Source of the DNA: Pleurocapsa sp. PCC 7319
Lineage (GTDB): Bacteria; Cyanobacteriota; Cyanobacteriia; Cyanobacteriales; Xenococcaceae
Direction: 5' to 3'
NCBI RefSeq assembly: GCF_000332195.1
Contig: NZ_KB235922.1
Location: 3,693,322 to 3,757,321 of the forward strand
Length of the DNA: 64,000 bases
This document shows positions 1 to 8,189 of this stretch, piece by piece (position 1 is the first letter of the stretch; the number at the start of each line of letters is the position of its first letter). Under the pieces are notes generated by a model, which saw only the letters and a list, made by a program, of their open reading frames with translations, was not told where the DNA came from and did no database searches. A program made the position numbers and the translations under genes.

Positions 1-1148
1 TTTTCCATCTGGGAATGATAAGTGCGCCGTAGCTTCCTCAAATGACGTTCGTAGCCGCCGTTAGCGAGAAAAGTTGCTACCGTAAGTTGTGGCACAACCG
101 AAGTCATTACATTAGTTACCATTTTTAATTTCTGGACTTGAATCAAGTGACGTTCCGCTACCAACCAACCAACCCTTAAGCCGGGAGAAAGGGTTTTGCT
201 AACTGAAGAACAATATAAAACTCTACCTTGAGTATCAAAAGCTTTGATCGCTTTGGGACGATGACCATTAAACGATAAATCTCCATAAATATCATCTTCG
301 ACCAGAGAAACATCGTACTTGTTTAATAAGGCGACTAAATCTTGTTTACGGCGATCGCTCATACAACTGCCGAGAGGATTACTAAAATTGGAGACTAAAG
401 CACAAGCTTTAATACTGGAGTTTTTGAATACTGTTTCCAAACTTTCTAGGCAAATTCCTTCTCTAGGATCGGTGGGTAGTTCCACGGCTTTCAGATGGAG
501 TAATTCTAGAGTTTGTAGTAACCCATAGTAGCTAGGAGATTCAATTACTATCGTATCCCCTGGTTTAGTGACTGCTCGTAAAGCTAGATAAATTGCTTCC
601 GTCGTACCGTTAGTAATAAGAATTTGTTCTGGAGAAATAGAACAACCAGCATCGATTAATTTTCTGGCAATTTCGTGGCGCAAAATTTCACAACCATTGA
701 GAACTTGGTAAGAGTGAGCCATTTCTGGGTAGGTGCGAATTACCTGACTCATAAGTCGATTGAGAGTTTTGAGCGGCAGAAGTTCGGCAGAGGGAATGGC
801 AGCACCTAGTTTAACAATTTGAGGTCGAGCTATATCAGCATAAACCCGAGCAATAATTGATGTATCTATATTGCTGACTTTGAGAGGAGGAGCAGAAGGA
901 TTTGGTTCTGGAACAGTAATATTTGTTTTGACGTAATAGCCAGATTGAGGTCGTACTGTAATTAAGCCTCGATCTTCTAACAGACGATATGCTTCCGAAA
1001 TTGTAGAAATGCTAACCGACAATTGCTGATGTAATTTACGGACAGAGGGTAAGCGATCGCCTGGTTGTAAAGTTCCTTTGTTAATTAACTCTCCAAAGCG
1101 ATCGGCAACTTGTTCGTAAAGATTTTGCTTTAAAGATTTGTCGATCAC
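1..1148 (-). CDS. MocR/PdxR-type GntR-family regulator with aminotransferase-like domain (3' end cut by window edge)
   Basis: About 382 codons are visible from a GTG start at 1148; the frame is still open at position 1, so the C-terminus is missing. Residues 1-70 form a GntR-type winged helix (motifs ISTISEAYRLLE and RGLITVRPQSGYY). The rest looks like a fold-type I PLP aminotransferase, with the presumed PLP lysine in VSKTLSPG near residue 315, followed by RVGWLVAE. Family knowledge: MocR proteins are dimeric DNA-binding regulators that sense PLP or an amino-acid adduct. It is transcribed away from a small gene and ilvE, across a spacer of about 135 bp; control of one or both is an inference from that geometry. 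The specific ligand is unknown. Confidence 0.85.
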   Translation of the reverse strand, partial: MIDKSLKQNLYEQVADRFGELINKGTLQPGDRLPSVRKLHQQLSVSISTISEAYRLLEDRGLITVRPQSGYYVKTNITVPEPNPSAPPLKVSNIDTSIIARVYADIARPQIVKLGAAIPSAELLPLKTLNRLMSQVIRTYPEMAHSYQVLNGCEILRHEIARKLIDAGCSISPEQILITNGTTEAIYLALRAVTKPGDTIVIESPSYYGLLQTLELLHLKAVELPTDPREGICLESLETVFKNSSIKACALVSNFSNPLGSCMSDRRKQDLVALLNKYDVSLVEDDIYGDLSFNGHRPKAIKAFDTQGRVLYCSSVSKTLSPGLRVGWLVAERHLIQVQKLKMVTNVMTSVVPQLTVATFLANGGYERHLRKLRRTYHSQME

Positions 1149-1285
1149 GACAGTTAACCCTATTTGACACCATAACAGTTTTGCTGTTTGTGACTGTCAT
1201 GATAACAATTTAGTTAAACTGCCTCTGTAAACCAAAAGTTAAATCTTCAATAATTAAGGAGTAGCAATAATTATAAGCGTCCACT

Positions 1286-1522
1286 ATGAAATTAATTGTT
1301 CCAACTCAAGTTATTAATTCCTGGAAAAATTGCTTCACAGTTATTGTCAGTTCCCTTACAAATTTAGCTTTTGATAGCTATCAACCCAAAATTCTGACTA
1401 AAAGCGATCGCCATGGTAACAAGTATTTTCAGGTTTACGATCCTCAAACCAGACAGCATAGCAGTTTCGCCTCGGAACAAGAAGTCAGATTCTGGCTAGA
1501 CCAAAAATACTCCCAACTTTGA
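1286..1522 (+). CDS. Small conserved cyanobacterial protein of unknown function (78 aa)
   Basis: A 78-residue protein without membrane segment or signal peptide. The second half (HGNKYFQVYDPQTRQH, then a stretch ending EVRFWLDQKY) resembles short uncharacterised cyanobacterial proteins with a D-x-x-G-N-x-Y-F/W-x-V-Y-D-P signature; that resemblance is from memory. The ATG at 1286 lies about 25 nt after an AAGGAG sequence, so ribosome binding is not obvious at this exact start. Its stop is 9 bp before the preferred ilvE start, so the two are probably co-transcribed. No function can be assigned. Confidence 0.6.
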   Translation: MKLIVPTQVINSWKNCFTVIVSSLTNLAFDSYQPKILTKSDRHGNKYFQVYDPQTRQHSSFASEQEVRFWLDQKYSQL

Positions 1523-1530
1523 AAATCACC

Positions 1531-2460
1531 ATGAAAAATTTTTTACCTTTAGCATATTTTCAAAATCAATTTATTTCCATAGAGAAAGCTCAAGTTTCGA
1601 TTGCCACCCATGCTTTACATTATGGAACCGCGGCTTTAGGAGGATTACGAGGTGTTCTCAATCCTCAAAATCCATCAGAAATTCTTTTATTTAGATTAGA
1701 CCGTCATTGCCAAAGATTGAGTAACAGTGCCAAATATCTGAATTACGATTTGCCAGCAGATAAAATTGAACATATCATTACCGATTTTGTCCTTAAAAAC
1801 CGTCCCCAAACTTCTTTTTATCTCAGACCGCTAGTTTATACCTCTAGCTTAGGTATTGCTCCTAGATTGCATCAGATTGAGCAGGATTTTTTAGTTTATG
1901 GTTTAGCCATAGCGGATGACTTATATCCTGAAGGTATTAGCTGTAGATTTAGCTCCTGGTATCGACAGGAAGATCGCAGCTGTCCTCTCAAAGGTAAAAC
2001 TAGTGCTTCTTATATTACATCTGCTCTGGCTAAGACTGAAGCCGTCGAGTCTGGCTTTGACGAAGCAATTTTACTCAATTCTCAAGGTAAAGTGGCGGAA
2101 GCTTCTGCTGCAAATATTTTTATAGTCAGAAATGAAACCCTTATTACCCCCAGCTGTAATCAAGATATCCTGGAAGGAATTACCAGAGATAGTATTATGA
2201 GCATTGCTCAAGATTTGGGCATCAAAACCGAAGCAAGAGCAGTAGATAAATCTGAGCTATTAATTGCAGATGAGGTTTTTGTATGCGGCACAGCACTAAA
2301 AATAACCTCAGTTAACCGTATTGAAAATTATCGGCTTCCAGACAACAAAACCATTACTAATCAACTTAAAAAACAATTTACGGCAGCTACAGAAAATAAA
2401 GCCCCTCAATATCAAGATTGGATTACTATTATTAAGCTTTCAACAAATCAACAAATGTAG
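1531..2460 (+). CDS. ilvE: Branched-chain amino acid aminotransferase (fold-type IV)
   Basis: A 309-residue PLP enzyme predicted to transfer the amino group between glutamate and the 2-oxo acids of Leu, Ile and Val in the cytosol. Family features: THALHYGTAALGGLRG near the N-terminus, the catalytic lysine in GKTSASYITS, SGFDEAILLN, and the EGITRDS cofactor-phosphate motif, in the usual order and at the usual length. The frame could open at a TTG (1519) overlapping the upstream stop, but the ATG at 1531 gives the typical MKNFLPLAYF start and is preferred. The divergent MocR regulator is a candidate controller. D-amino-acid aminotransferase is the main alternative in this fold; motifs and length favour IlvE. 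Confidence 0.85.
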   Translation: MKNFLPLAYFQNQFISIEKAQVSIATHALHYGTAALGGLRGVLNPQNPSEILLFRLDRHCQRLSNSAKYLNYDLPADKIEHIITDFVLKNRPQTSFYLRPLVYTSSLGIAPRLHQIEQDFLVYGLAIADDLYPEGISCRFSSWYRQEDRSCPLKGKTSASYITSALAKTEAVESGFDEAILLNSQGKVAEASAANIFIVRNETLITPSCNQDILEGITRDSIMSIAQDLGIKTEARAVDKSELLIADEVFVCGTALKITSVNRIENYRLPDNKTITNQLKKQFTAATENKAPQYQDWITIIKLSTNQQM

Positions 2461-2627
2461 TTTGTTAACTTCTTTTGTATACAGCAGTTTGCCGATTGAG
2501 GCAATTTTAAATCGACGAGACAAAAGGAAAGCATAAGGGCGATCGCGATACAAACTGATGTTGCACTTTCTCCTATTAGATATGATAAAAGAGGTTAAGG
2601 CTCTATTCGCCCATTCAGAAATTTTCA

Positions 2628-3194
2628 ATGACCAAACTCAGAGAAAAAATAGCTTGGACAATTCGGGACATACCATTTCTTCCTCAAAATGAATCGGTTA
2701 ATTATGAGATTATCGATGGAGAGTTGTTTGTGACCAGATCGCCCCATCGCTTGCACCAAAGAATTTGTGGTAAATTATTTCGCTATCTGGATGTTTGGTC
2801 GGAAAACAGTGGTTTGGGAGAAACTATAATCGCACCAGGGGTAATATTTTCCGATTTTGATAGTGTAATTCCCGATGTGGTTTGGTTAAGCAAAGAAAAG
2901 CTAGCCAATATAGAAGATGAAGCAGGACATTTATTAGGCGCACCAGAGTTAGTAATTGAAGTATTATCTCTTGGGAAAAATAACGAAACTAGAGATAAAG
3001 AAGCTAAATTAAAACTCTATTCTCTACACGGAGTTAGGGAATATTGGATTTGTGACAGATTTAACAAACAAGTTAGTATCTATCGTCGAGAAAATACTAG
3101 ATTAGTTTTAGTAACTACTCTGTTAGAAAATGATGTAATAGAATCTCCTCTTTTACCTGATTTTAGTTGTTTGGTTGGTAATTTGTATAAGTGA
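2628..3194 (+). CDS. Uma2-family (DUF820) restriction-endonuclease-like protein
   Basis: A 188-residue protein with the Uma2/DUF820 pattern: ESVNYEIIDGELFV, then a PDVVWLS strand, PELVIEVLS, and a lysine in KLKLYSLHGVREYWI. The Asp, Glu and Lys are placed as in PD-(D/E)XK nucleases. The family is very abundant in cyanobacteria, is often linked to mobile DNA, and has no settled biological role. Its last 20 nt overlap the opening of the CHAT reading frame downstream. That overlap may be a recombination joint rather than designed coupling, because the CHAT protein looks 5'-truncated. Confidence 0.85.
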   Translation: MTKLREKIAWTIRDIPFLPQNESVNYEIIDGELFVTRSPHRLHQRICGKLFRYLDVWSENSGLGETIIAPGVIFSDFDSVIPDVVWLSKEKLANIEDEAGHLLGAPELVIEVLSLGKNNETRDKEAKLKLYSLHGVREYWICDRFNKQVSIYRRENTRLVLVTTLLENDVIESPLLPDFSCLVGNLYK

Positions 3195-5718
3195 TAAACA
3201 ACAGAAAAAGACGATCGCGCCGCTGCACAATGGAGATGATTTTTTAGTAGAACGCACCATTATTCCAGTAAGGTGGAGAAATAATAGTAGTAGAAAATTA
3301 ACCTGGGATGAGCAGAAAAAAAATCGAGCACTGAACCTCTTGTTTATGGCAACGTCCCCCTTGGGAATAAAACCAGTGTTAGATTTTGAGGCAGAGGAAG
3401 GGCAGATTTTAGAAGCAACGAAACGCATACCTTTGTCTTTGAAAGTCGAAGAAAGCGGTTGTCTAAAAGAATTGGGTTATTTAGTGCAAACCTATGAAAA
3501 AGGACATTTTGATATCTTCCACCTAGTGGGTCATGCAACTTTTAAAAATGAAAAACATTGTTTCATCACTGAAACAGAATTAGGAGAGCCTGAATACAGC
3601 AGTGCAAACGACATTGTTAAAAAACTGTCACCCCAAAAAACACCAAAGATAATTTTCCTTTCAGGCTGTCGGACTGGATATCATTGGGACGAAGGTAGGC
3701 TTTCTTCAATGGCAGAAGTACTATTAAAAAAAGGTGCAACTGCCGTTTTAAGTTGGGGTGATAATGTTCCAGATTTGGATGCTACGGAAGCAGCAGCAAT
3801 TTTATACAGTAGCTTATCAGCAGGAGATACACTCCCAGAAGCAATTGCCAAAACCTACCAAGAACTAATTGAAAAAAAGCGAAAGTGGCATTTGTTGCGA
3901 TTGTATGTTGCTAAAAAACTACCAGGTGCATTAGTTACAAGTTACAACACAGAAGGACGCAAACTTGCACCTATCCCTTCTGTTACTACTGAGTTTTTAG
4001 ATTCTGAAGGAGAAGTTAGAGTTGCTAGCCGTGAGAGTTTTATTAGTCGTCGTCGCCAGTTACAAAACTGTCTACGGGAATTAAAGAAGCTTCCGCCAGA
4101 AGGCAAGATTGGGGTTTTAATTCATAGCATGGGAGGATTGGGAAAAAGTACCATCGCTTCTCGACTGCTAGATCGATTACCCGAACATACAAAAATTGTT
4201 TGGTGGCGACAAATTGATGAATTTAAGTTAGTCGCTCAGATAAAAGGGGAGATTGAGAATTCAGAAAAACGAGCAGCACTCATAAACAACAACGAAAAAC
4301 TCAAATATCGATTGAAAAGTTTATTTAAAAACTCGAACCAAAAGTTTTTGCTGGTATTTGATGACTTTGAGTGGAATTTAGAACCTCGTGATGAAGGGTA
4401 TATTCTTAAACCTGATGTTGCCCAAGTGTTGAGTGATGTAGTATGGGCGGTCAAAAATCAAGAGAGTATTACTGAACACCTTATTATTATTACCTGTCGT
4501 TATGATTTTAAATCGGATTTATTAAAAAACTTCTACAAGCAACCGTTAGAAGGCTTACGTAAAGCTGATTTACAAAAGAAGCTAAAGCAATTACCAAATT
4601 TTGAATTTGATGAGAATGATAATAAGAAGAAATTAATCGTTGAAAGAGCTTTAAAACTGGCAGATGGGAATCCTCGCTTGTTGGAATGGTTAAATGATGA
4701 TGTTCTATCAAAGGAAAATGCAGATTCAGAACTCAGTGAATTGGAAGCTAGTTCTGAAGGTTGGAAGGAAAAAGTTATTTGGGTAACAGAAGACGCTCCT
4801 AAATTAAAAATCGACTCTTCTATTGAGAAAATAGTCAGTCGGTGCTTAGTATTTGAAATTCCTGTACCTAAAGAAGCATTAGAAGCAGTTTCTGATTCCA
4901 AAGAACAGTTAAATCAAGCTATTAAGTTAGGACTAATAGAAGTCAGTCCCGAACCAAGAGAAGAAGATCGAGTCTATCGCGTCTCTCGAATTTTGCCCCA
5001 TATTATTACCCATATCAGACTACCTGAAGCACCAGAAGTCTATTCTCTCTCCCGCAAGGCTCATGATAAATTACACGAGCTATGGGGGAATGAAGAAAAT
5101 AGAAGTGAGGAAAAATGGCGGGAGATTTTCAGGTTATTATTTGCGGATAAAAATAATCCAGAACGATTTAGACAGGGATTCTCTAAAATGTTGGCAGTTC
5201 AATATAACTATAAAGCAGATGGAGCATTTGAAGCAGAACTGAGACGATCGAAAGATGAATTACCAAAAGAGAAGAGAACAAGTCAACTAGAGAATTATTT
5301 AAGCCAAGGAGACTGGAGAAAAGCTGATGAGGAAACCGCCTGGCTTTTTTATGTAGTGATGGTGCAGCAAGACTTCAAAGATTGGACAGAGCTATGGAAA
5401 AACTTTCCCAGTAAAATCCTCAACGAGATTGACCAACTCTGGGTTAATCACAGTAAAGGAAAGTTTGGATTCAGTATACAAAAGCGAATATGGGAAGGTG
5501 TGGGAGGAAACCCAAATCCCGACTATGAGATGGAAAAAAAATTCGGCAAACAGGTAGAATGGTATAACATCGAAAAAAAAAGCTGGAAGGAGTACAATTC
5601 ATTGCCCTTTTCAATGGAATCACAAGATGGCAATTTACCCGCCCTTTCTTATACCCGGGAAACAGACAGGAATGTGATGACAAATGTCTCTTCTCTCGCA
5701 TCAAGACTTAACCTATAA
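3175..5718 (+). CDS. CHAT protease - STAND NTPase - GUN4 domain protein, probably 5'-truncated
   Basis: 847 codons from a TTG inside the Uma2 gene. Domains read in order: a CHAT (caspase-like) domain at residues 50-260 with putative catalytic His120 (HLVGHAT) and Cys165 (LSGCRTG). An NTPase follows at 285-500 with Walker A GGLGKST (320-326), Walker B LLVFDDFEW (392-400) and IIITCR (437-442). A helical segment leads to a GUN4-like domain at 703-824, with SQGDWRKADEETAWL, IDQLWVNHSKGKFGFSIQKR and a late NLPAL. CHAT-STAND proteins are regarded as regulated proteases in immunity or cell death; GUN4 binds porphyrins in chlorophyll synthesis. Residues 15-28 resemble the interior of the region that normally precedes CHAT, and the only starts are this TTG or an ATG at 3346, so the 5' end is probably lost or chimeric. 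Function as a defence protein is inferred. Confidence 0.8.
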   Translation: MVICISDKQQKKTIAPLHNGDDFLVERTIIPVRWRNNSSRKLTWDEQKKNRALNLLFMATSPLGIKPVLDFEAEEGQILEATKRIPLSLKVEESGCLKELGYLVQTYEKGHFDIFHLVGHATFKNEKHCFITETELGEPEYSSANDIVKKLSPQKTPKIIFLSGCRTGYHWDEGRLSSMAEVLLKKGATAVLSWGDNVPDLDATEAAAILYSSLSAGDTLPEAIAKTYQELIEKKRKWHLLRLYVAKKLPGALVTSYNTEGRKLAPIPSVTTEFLDSEGEVRVASRESFISRRRQLQNCLRELKKLPPEGKIGVLIHSMGGLGKSTIASRLLDRLPEHTKIVWWRQIDEFKLVAQIKGEIENSEKRAALINNNEKLKYRLKSLFKNSNQKFLLVFDDFEWNLEPRDEGYILKPDVAQVLSDVVWAVKNQESITEHLIIITCRYDFKSDLLKNFYKQPLEGLRKADLQKKLKQLPNFEFDENDNKKKLIVERALKLADGNPRLLEWLNDDVLSKENADSELSELEASSEGWKEKVIWVTEDAPKLKIDSSIEKIVSRCLVFEIPVPKEALEAVSDSKEQLNQAIKLGLIEVSPEPREEDRVYRVSRILPHIITHIRLPEAPEVYSLSRKAHDKLHELWGNEENRSEEKWREIFRLLFADKNNPERFRQGFSKMLAVQYNYKADGAFEAELRRSKDELPKEKRTSQLENYLSQGDWRKADEETAWLFYVVMVQQDFKDWTELWKNFPSKILNEIDQLWVNHSKGKFGFSIQKRIWEGVGGNPNPDYEMEKKFGKQVEWYNIEKKSWKEYNSLPFSMESQDGNLPALSYTRETDRNVMTNVSSLASRLNL

Positions 5719-5830
5719 GATATAGGCTGGTTAGGAATTTTGTCAACCTTATTTTTTTGTACTTTTCTACGAGTTCATAGGCTTTTTCCTAAATCAATAC
5801 CTGGCACTTTGTGTTCGGGGGTAATCAAAA

Positions 5831-6642
5831 AGGGTGAGCAAAATTAGTTTTTTAAAAATTGGGCTGCTACTTTCGGGTCATAGCAATTTGCTATCACAAA
5901 CATTTCTGCTACTTCCCTTATCTCCTCATTACTCGCTTCCCATTCGTCCCAAAAAGGTAGACTCATCTGTCCAGGTACACGCTTTTTCCTCTCCCGTGCA
6001 CTCAGCACTTTAGGCAACAACTTGTTTCCCCAGTGATAGCGAGTTTCTGGCTTGGGTTTGGGCTTATATTTCTTACAGAATCCTCTATACTTTTTAGCGC
6101 ATTCATCCAGAGACTTGCCTAAAGATAAGAAAGCAGGATGCCATTGTGTTAAACCATCATCACTCAACCTGTCATGGATACCATAGTTAGAAAAATCATA
6201 GAAAAAGCCCTGCTGCATCTTGGCTGCTTTGGGATTAGCATGAATATATCTCAGAGTGTTTAATGCCCTTTGGTAATCAGTCTTCTCAAAGCCACTACTA
6301 TAATATCGTTTCTCCCAAAAATGCCCTGTTCTATTGAGCATTCGGTTAAAACACATGGCAGTGTACCAATTTAACCAGTGCATAATGCGGGGTAAATCCT
6401 CTGGCTGTGCTGGTTCGAGTAAGTAGTGGACATGATTACTCATAATACAGAGAGCATAGAGTTTAAAATTAAACTTCTCTCTGGCTCGTTTCAGGGCATA
6501 CAAGAACACCTCACGGCATTCATGGCGGATAAGCTTAAATTCTCTGTTGTTACAACGAACGGTAACATGGTAGCAATAATTGGTTTGTAGGTTGCGGGGT
6601 TTTCTGGGCATCTTTTCAACACCTTCGTAGGGTGGGCAAAAT
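5831..6642. mobile_element. Possible RAYT element bounded by 14-bp direct repeats
   Basis: AGGGTGAGCAAAAT at 5831-5844, ending on the transposase stop codon, is matched 13/14 by AGGGTGGGCAAAAT at 6629-6642, just outside the preferred start. A GTAGGGTGGGCA-type core is common in dispersed cyanobacterial repeats, so these may mark element ends or recognition sites. No clear hairpin completes them, so the boundaries are tentative. Confidence 0.3.
5844..6611 (-). CDS. REP-associated tyrosine transposase (RAYT, IS200-like Y1 family)
   Basis: 255 residues from the ATG at 6611 (MPRKPRNLQTNYCYHVTVRC); a further in-frame ATG at 6650 adds 13 unlikely residues. The HUH motif appears as SNHVHYLLEP, with the family's GHFWEKRYYSS and a tyrosine-bearing helix ALNTLRYIHANP. 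RAYTs are single-stranded-DNA endonucleases associated with REP-like palindromes. Here the gene stands alone, without tnpB, in the spacer between the CHAT protein and trpC. Confidence 0.85.
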   Translation of the reverse strand: MPRKPRNLQTNYCYHVTVRCNNREFKLIRHECREVFLYALKRAREKFNFKLYALCIMSNHVHYLLEPAQPEDLPRIMHWLNWYTAMCFNRMLNRTGHFWEKRYYSSGFEKTDYQRALNTLRYIHANPKAAKMQQGFFYDFSNYGIHDRLSDDGLTQWHPAFLSLGKSLDECAKKYRGFCKKYKPKPKPETRYHWGNKLLPKVLSARERKKRVPGQMSLPFWDEWEASNEEIREVAEMFVIANCYDPKVAAQFLKN

Positions 6643-6851
6643 AAAACCATAACCAGAAAAACGTTTCAGAAAAATTGATTTACCTACCAGACTACAAATA
6701 AAAAAGACCTTCTCATTTTTTCTTTGACTTTTAAGTCGTGTGGTTAAAAGGGCTTTTCAGATGATTGTCAATTGAGCCAGACTTGAGAGTCAAATCAATC
6801 TAGCCTAAGATTCAAGGTAGTTAATTATTCTAGTAACATAACAGCTAAAAA

Positions 6852-7736
6852 ATGCAGATTAGACGCAGAAATCCTAATCCTAAAGTCAATACGGGAGAAG
6901 TGGTATATCAATCAAAAATTCCTAACACTGAACCAAATAATATCTTGGAAGAGATTGTATGGCATAAAGAGGTCGAAGTAACTCGAATGCGCGATCGCTT
7001 GCCTCTTTTAAAATTACGTCAACAGGTACAAGATGTTGCTCCTGCCAAGGATTTTTTAGCTGCCTTACGCAACGGTAAGACTAACCCAGCTTTAATTGCC
7101 GAAGTTAAAAAAGCGTCTCCCTCTAAAGGGGTAATTAGAGCCGACTTTAACCCAGTGGCGATCGCTAAAGCTTATGAAGCAGGTGGTGCCAGTTGTCTGT
7201 CTGTCTTAACGGATGAAAAATTTTTCCAGGGAGGTTTTGATAATCTCAGTTTAGTCAGACAAGAAGTAGAATTACCCCTTCTGTGTAAAGAGTTTATTAT
7301 TTATCCCTATCAAATCTATTTTGCCCGCGCCAAAGGTGCCGATGCGGTATTACTAATTGCTGCGGTCTTGGAAGACAAAGACTTAAATTACTTCGTCAAG
7401 ATCACTAAAGCCTTGGGCATGATTCCCTTAATTGAAGTGCATACTTTAGAAGAATTAGACCGAGTACTGGCGATCGATGGTGTCGAGTTAATTGGTATTA
7501 ATAACCGCAACTTAGAAGACTTTTCGGTTAGCTTGCAAACTACGAAGGATATCTTTGCTGCCAGACAAGATATCTTAGAACAACGCAACATATTGGTGGT
7601 AAGTGAATCTGGTTTACATACCCCAGAAGATTTAAATACCGTCAAAGAGGCAGGAGCAAAAGCTGTTTTAATTGGGGAATCTTTAGTTAAACAAGAAAAT
7701 ATAGCACAAGCAGTATCTAATTTATTTGCCTCTTGA
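6852..7736 (+). CDS. trpC: Indole-3-glycerol phosphate synthase
   Basis: A 294-residue TIM-barrel enzyme closing the indole ring from carboxyphenylamino-deoxyribulose phosphate in tryptophan synthesis. Characteristic motifs: [33 protein letters not shown], the strand [15 protein letters not shown] and LIGES near the C-terminus. The N-terminal extension of about 35 residues before the conserved [11 protein letters not shown] helix is usual in cyanobacteria. It is monofunctional, with no TrpF fusion. The gene stands alone rather than in a trp operon, the normal cyanobacterial arrangement. Confidence 0.95.
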   Translation: MQIRRRNPNPKVNTGEVVYQSKIPNTEPNNILEEIVWHKEVEVTRMRDRLPLLKLRQQVQDVAPAKDFLAALRNGKTNPALIAEVKKASPSKGVIRADFNPVAIAKAYEAGGASCLSVLTDEKFFQGGFDNLSLVRQEVELPLLCKEFIIYPYQIYFARAKGADAVLLIAAVLEDKDLNYFVKITKALGMIPLIEVHTLEELDRVLAIDGVELIGINNRNLEDFSVSLQTTKDIFAARQDILEQRNILVVSESGLHTPEDLNTVKEAGAKAVLIGESLVKQENIAQAVSNLFAS

Positions 7737-7800
7737 TAAGCTAGACATCTTTACCATCGTTCTGGGTTTAAAGCCTCTTTCTTCTAGGAAGACTTCTTTT

Positions 7801-7823
7801 AGTAATTAGTAATTAGTAATTAG
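7801..7823. repeat. Heptamer short tandem repeat (AGTAATT)x3
   Basis: Three perfect copies of a 7-bp unit just after trpC. This is one of about a dozen heptameric tracts in the window, matching the short tandemly repeated repetitive (STRR) class known from cyanobacteria. Confidence 0.7.
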
Positions 7824-7860
7824 TAGTCAATTTGAACTAAAAACTAGCGCGAAGTTGCGG

Positions 7861-7878
7861 TGGCGGGGTTCCCCCGCT
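7861..7878. repeat. GC-rich dispersed hairpin repeat
   Basis: GCGGGGTTCCCCCGC forms a compact GC hairpin in otherwise A+T-rich DNA and is followed by TTGAG. A near-identical block, GCGGGGTTCCCCCGCTTGAA, occurs at 54677-54696. Both copies lie in junk-like spacers full of heptamer repeats. Confidence 0.5.
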
Positions 7879-7918
7879 TGAGCAAACTTCGTAAGACAAA
7901 ACTAAAAACTAAAAACCA

Positions 7919-7955
7919 GAATCACCGACTCTTTAGGGCGGTGAGGAGTCAATAG
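7919..7955. mobile_element. Solo IS200/IS605-like right-end hairpin (remnant)
   Basis: The TCACCGACTCTTTAGGGCGGTGA hairpin spans 7922-7944 and is followed by GGAGTCAA, the layout seen at the 3' ends of IS200/IS605 tnpB elements. No transposase gene is attached, so this is a solo end or the scar of a deleted element. Confidence 0.4.
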
Positions 7956-7986
7956 TCTCAAGGAAGAGGGATTAGATCTATTGGAG

Positions 7987-8091
7987 TTATAGATCTTTTT
8001 TCATGGTTAAGGAATTGTCATGCTGCTCAACAAGTTCAAATCCAAAACGGCGATATAAAAGCAATGCTGGATTATCAAGCGAAACACTTTG
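7987..8091 (-). pseudogene. C-terminal fragment of a GNAT acetyltransferase
   Basis: On the minus strand, 34 codons ending in TAA read [19 protein letters not shown] and then [14 protein letters not shown]. This is the characteristic C-terminal end of GNAT acetyltransferases (N-x-x-A-x-x-L-Y-x-x-x-G-F). Upstream the similarity stops abruptly at a GCCTGTT heptamer tract at 8091, so only the tail survives. Confidence 0.7.
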
Positions 8092-8108
8092 CCTGTTGCC
8101 TGTTGCCT
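8091..8108. repeat. Heptamer short tandem repeat (GCCTGTT)
   Basis: Two and a half copies of GCCTGTT, placed exactly at the broken edge of the acetyltransferase fragment. Confidence 0.55.
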
Positions 8109-8116
8109 ACCTCGTC

Positions 8117-8183
8117 AGAGGCTCATTACTCATTACTTACGAACCAATCACTTTTAACGTCCTAACATAATTTGGTACGGCTA
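8117..8183 (-). repeat. Partial copy of the TA-flanked MITE family (see 63386 and 63808)
   Basis: Read on the minus strand it begins TAGCCGTACCAAATTATGTT and continues through TTCGTAAGTAATGAGTAATG, paralleling the two full copies at 63.4 and 63.8 kb. A TA dinucleotide abuts the outer end at 8184-8185. The second terminal repeat is missing, so this copy is truncated. Confidence 0.6.
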
Positions 8184-8189
8184 TAAAAG

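Noticed and set aside
4533-4901. 122-codon minus-strand frame inside the CHAT-STAND gene
   Set aside because: Shadow of the large reading frame; no start signal and low-complexity Ser/Phe content.
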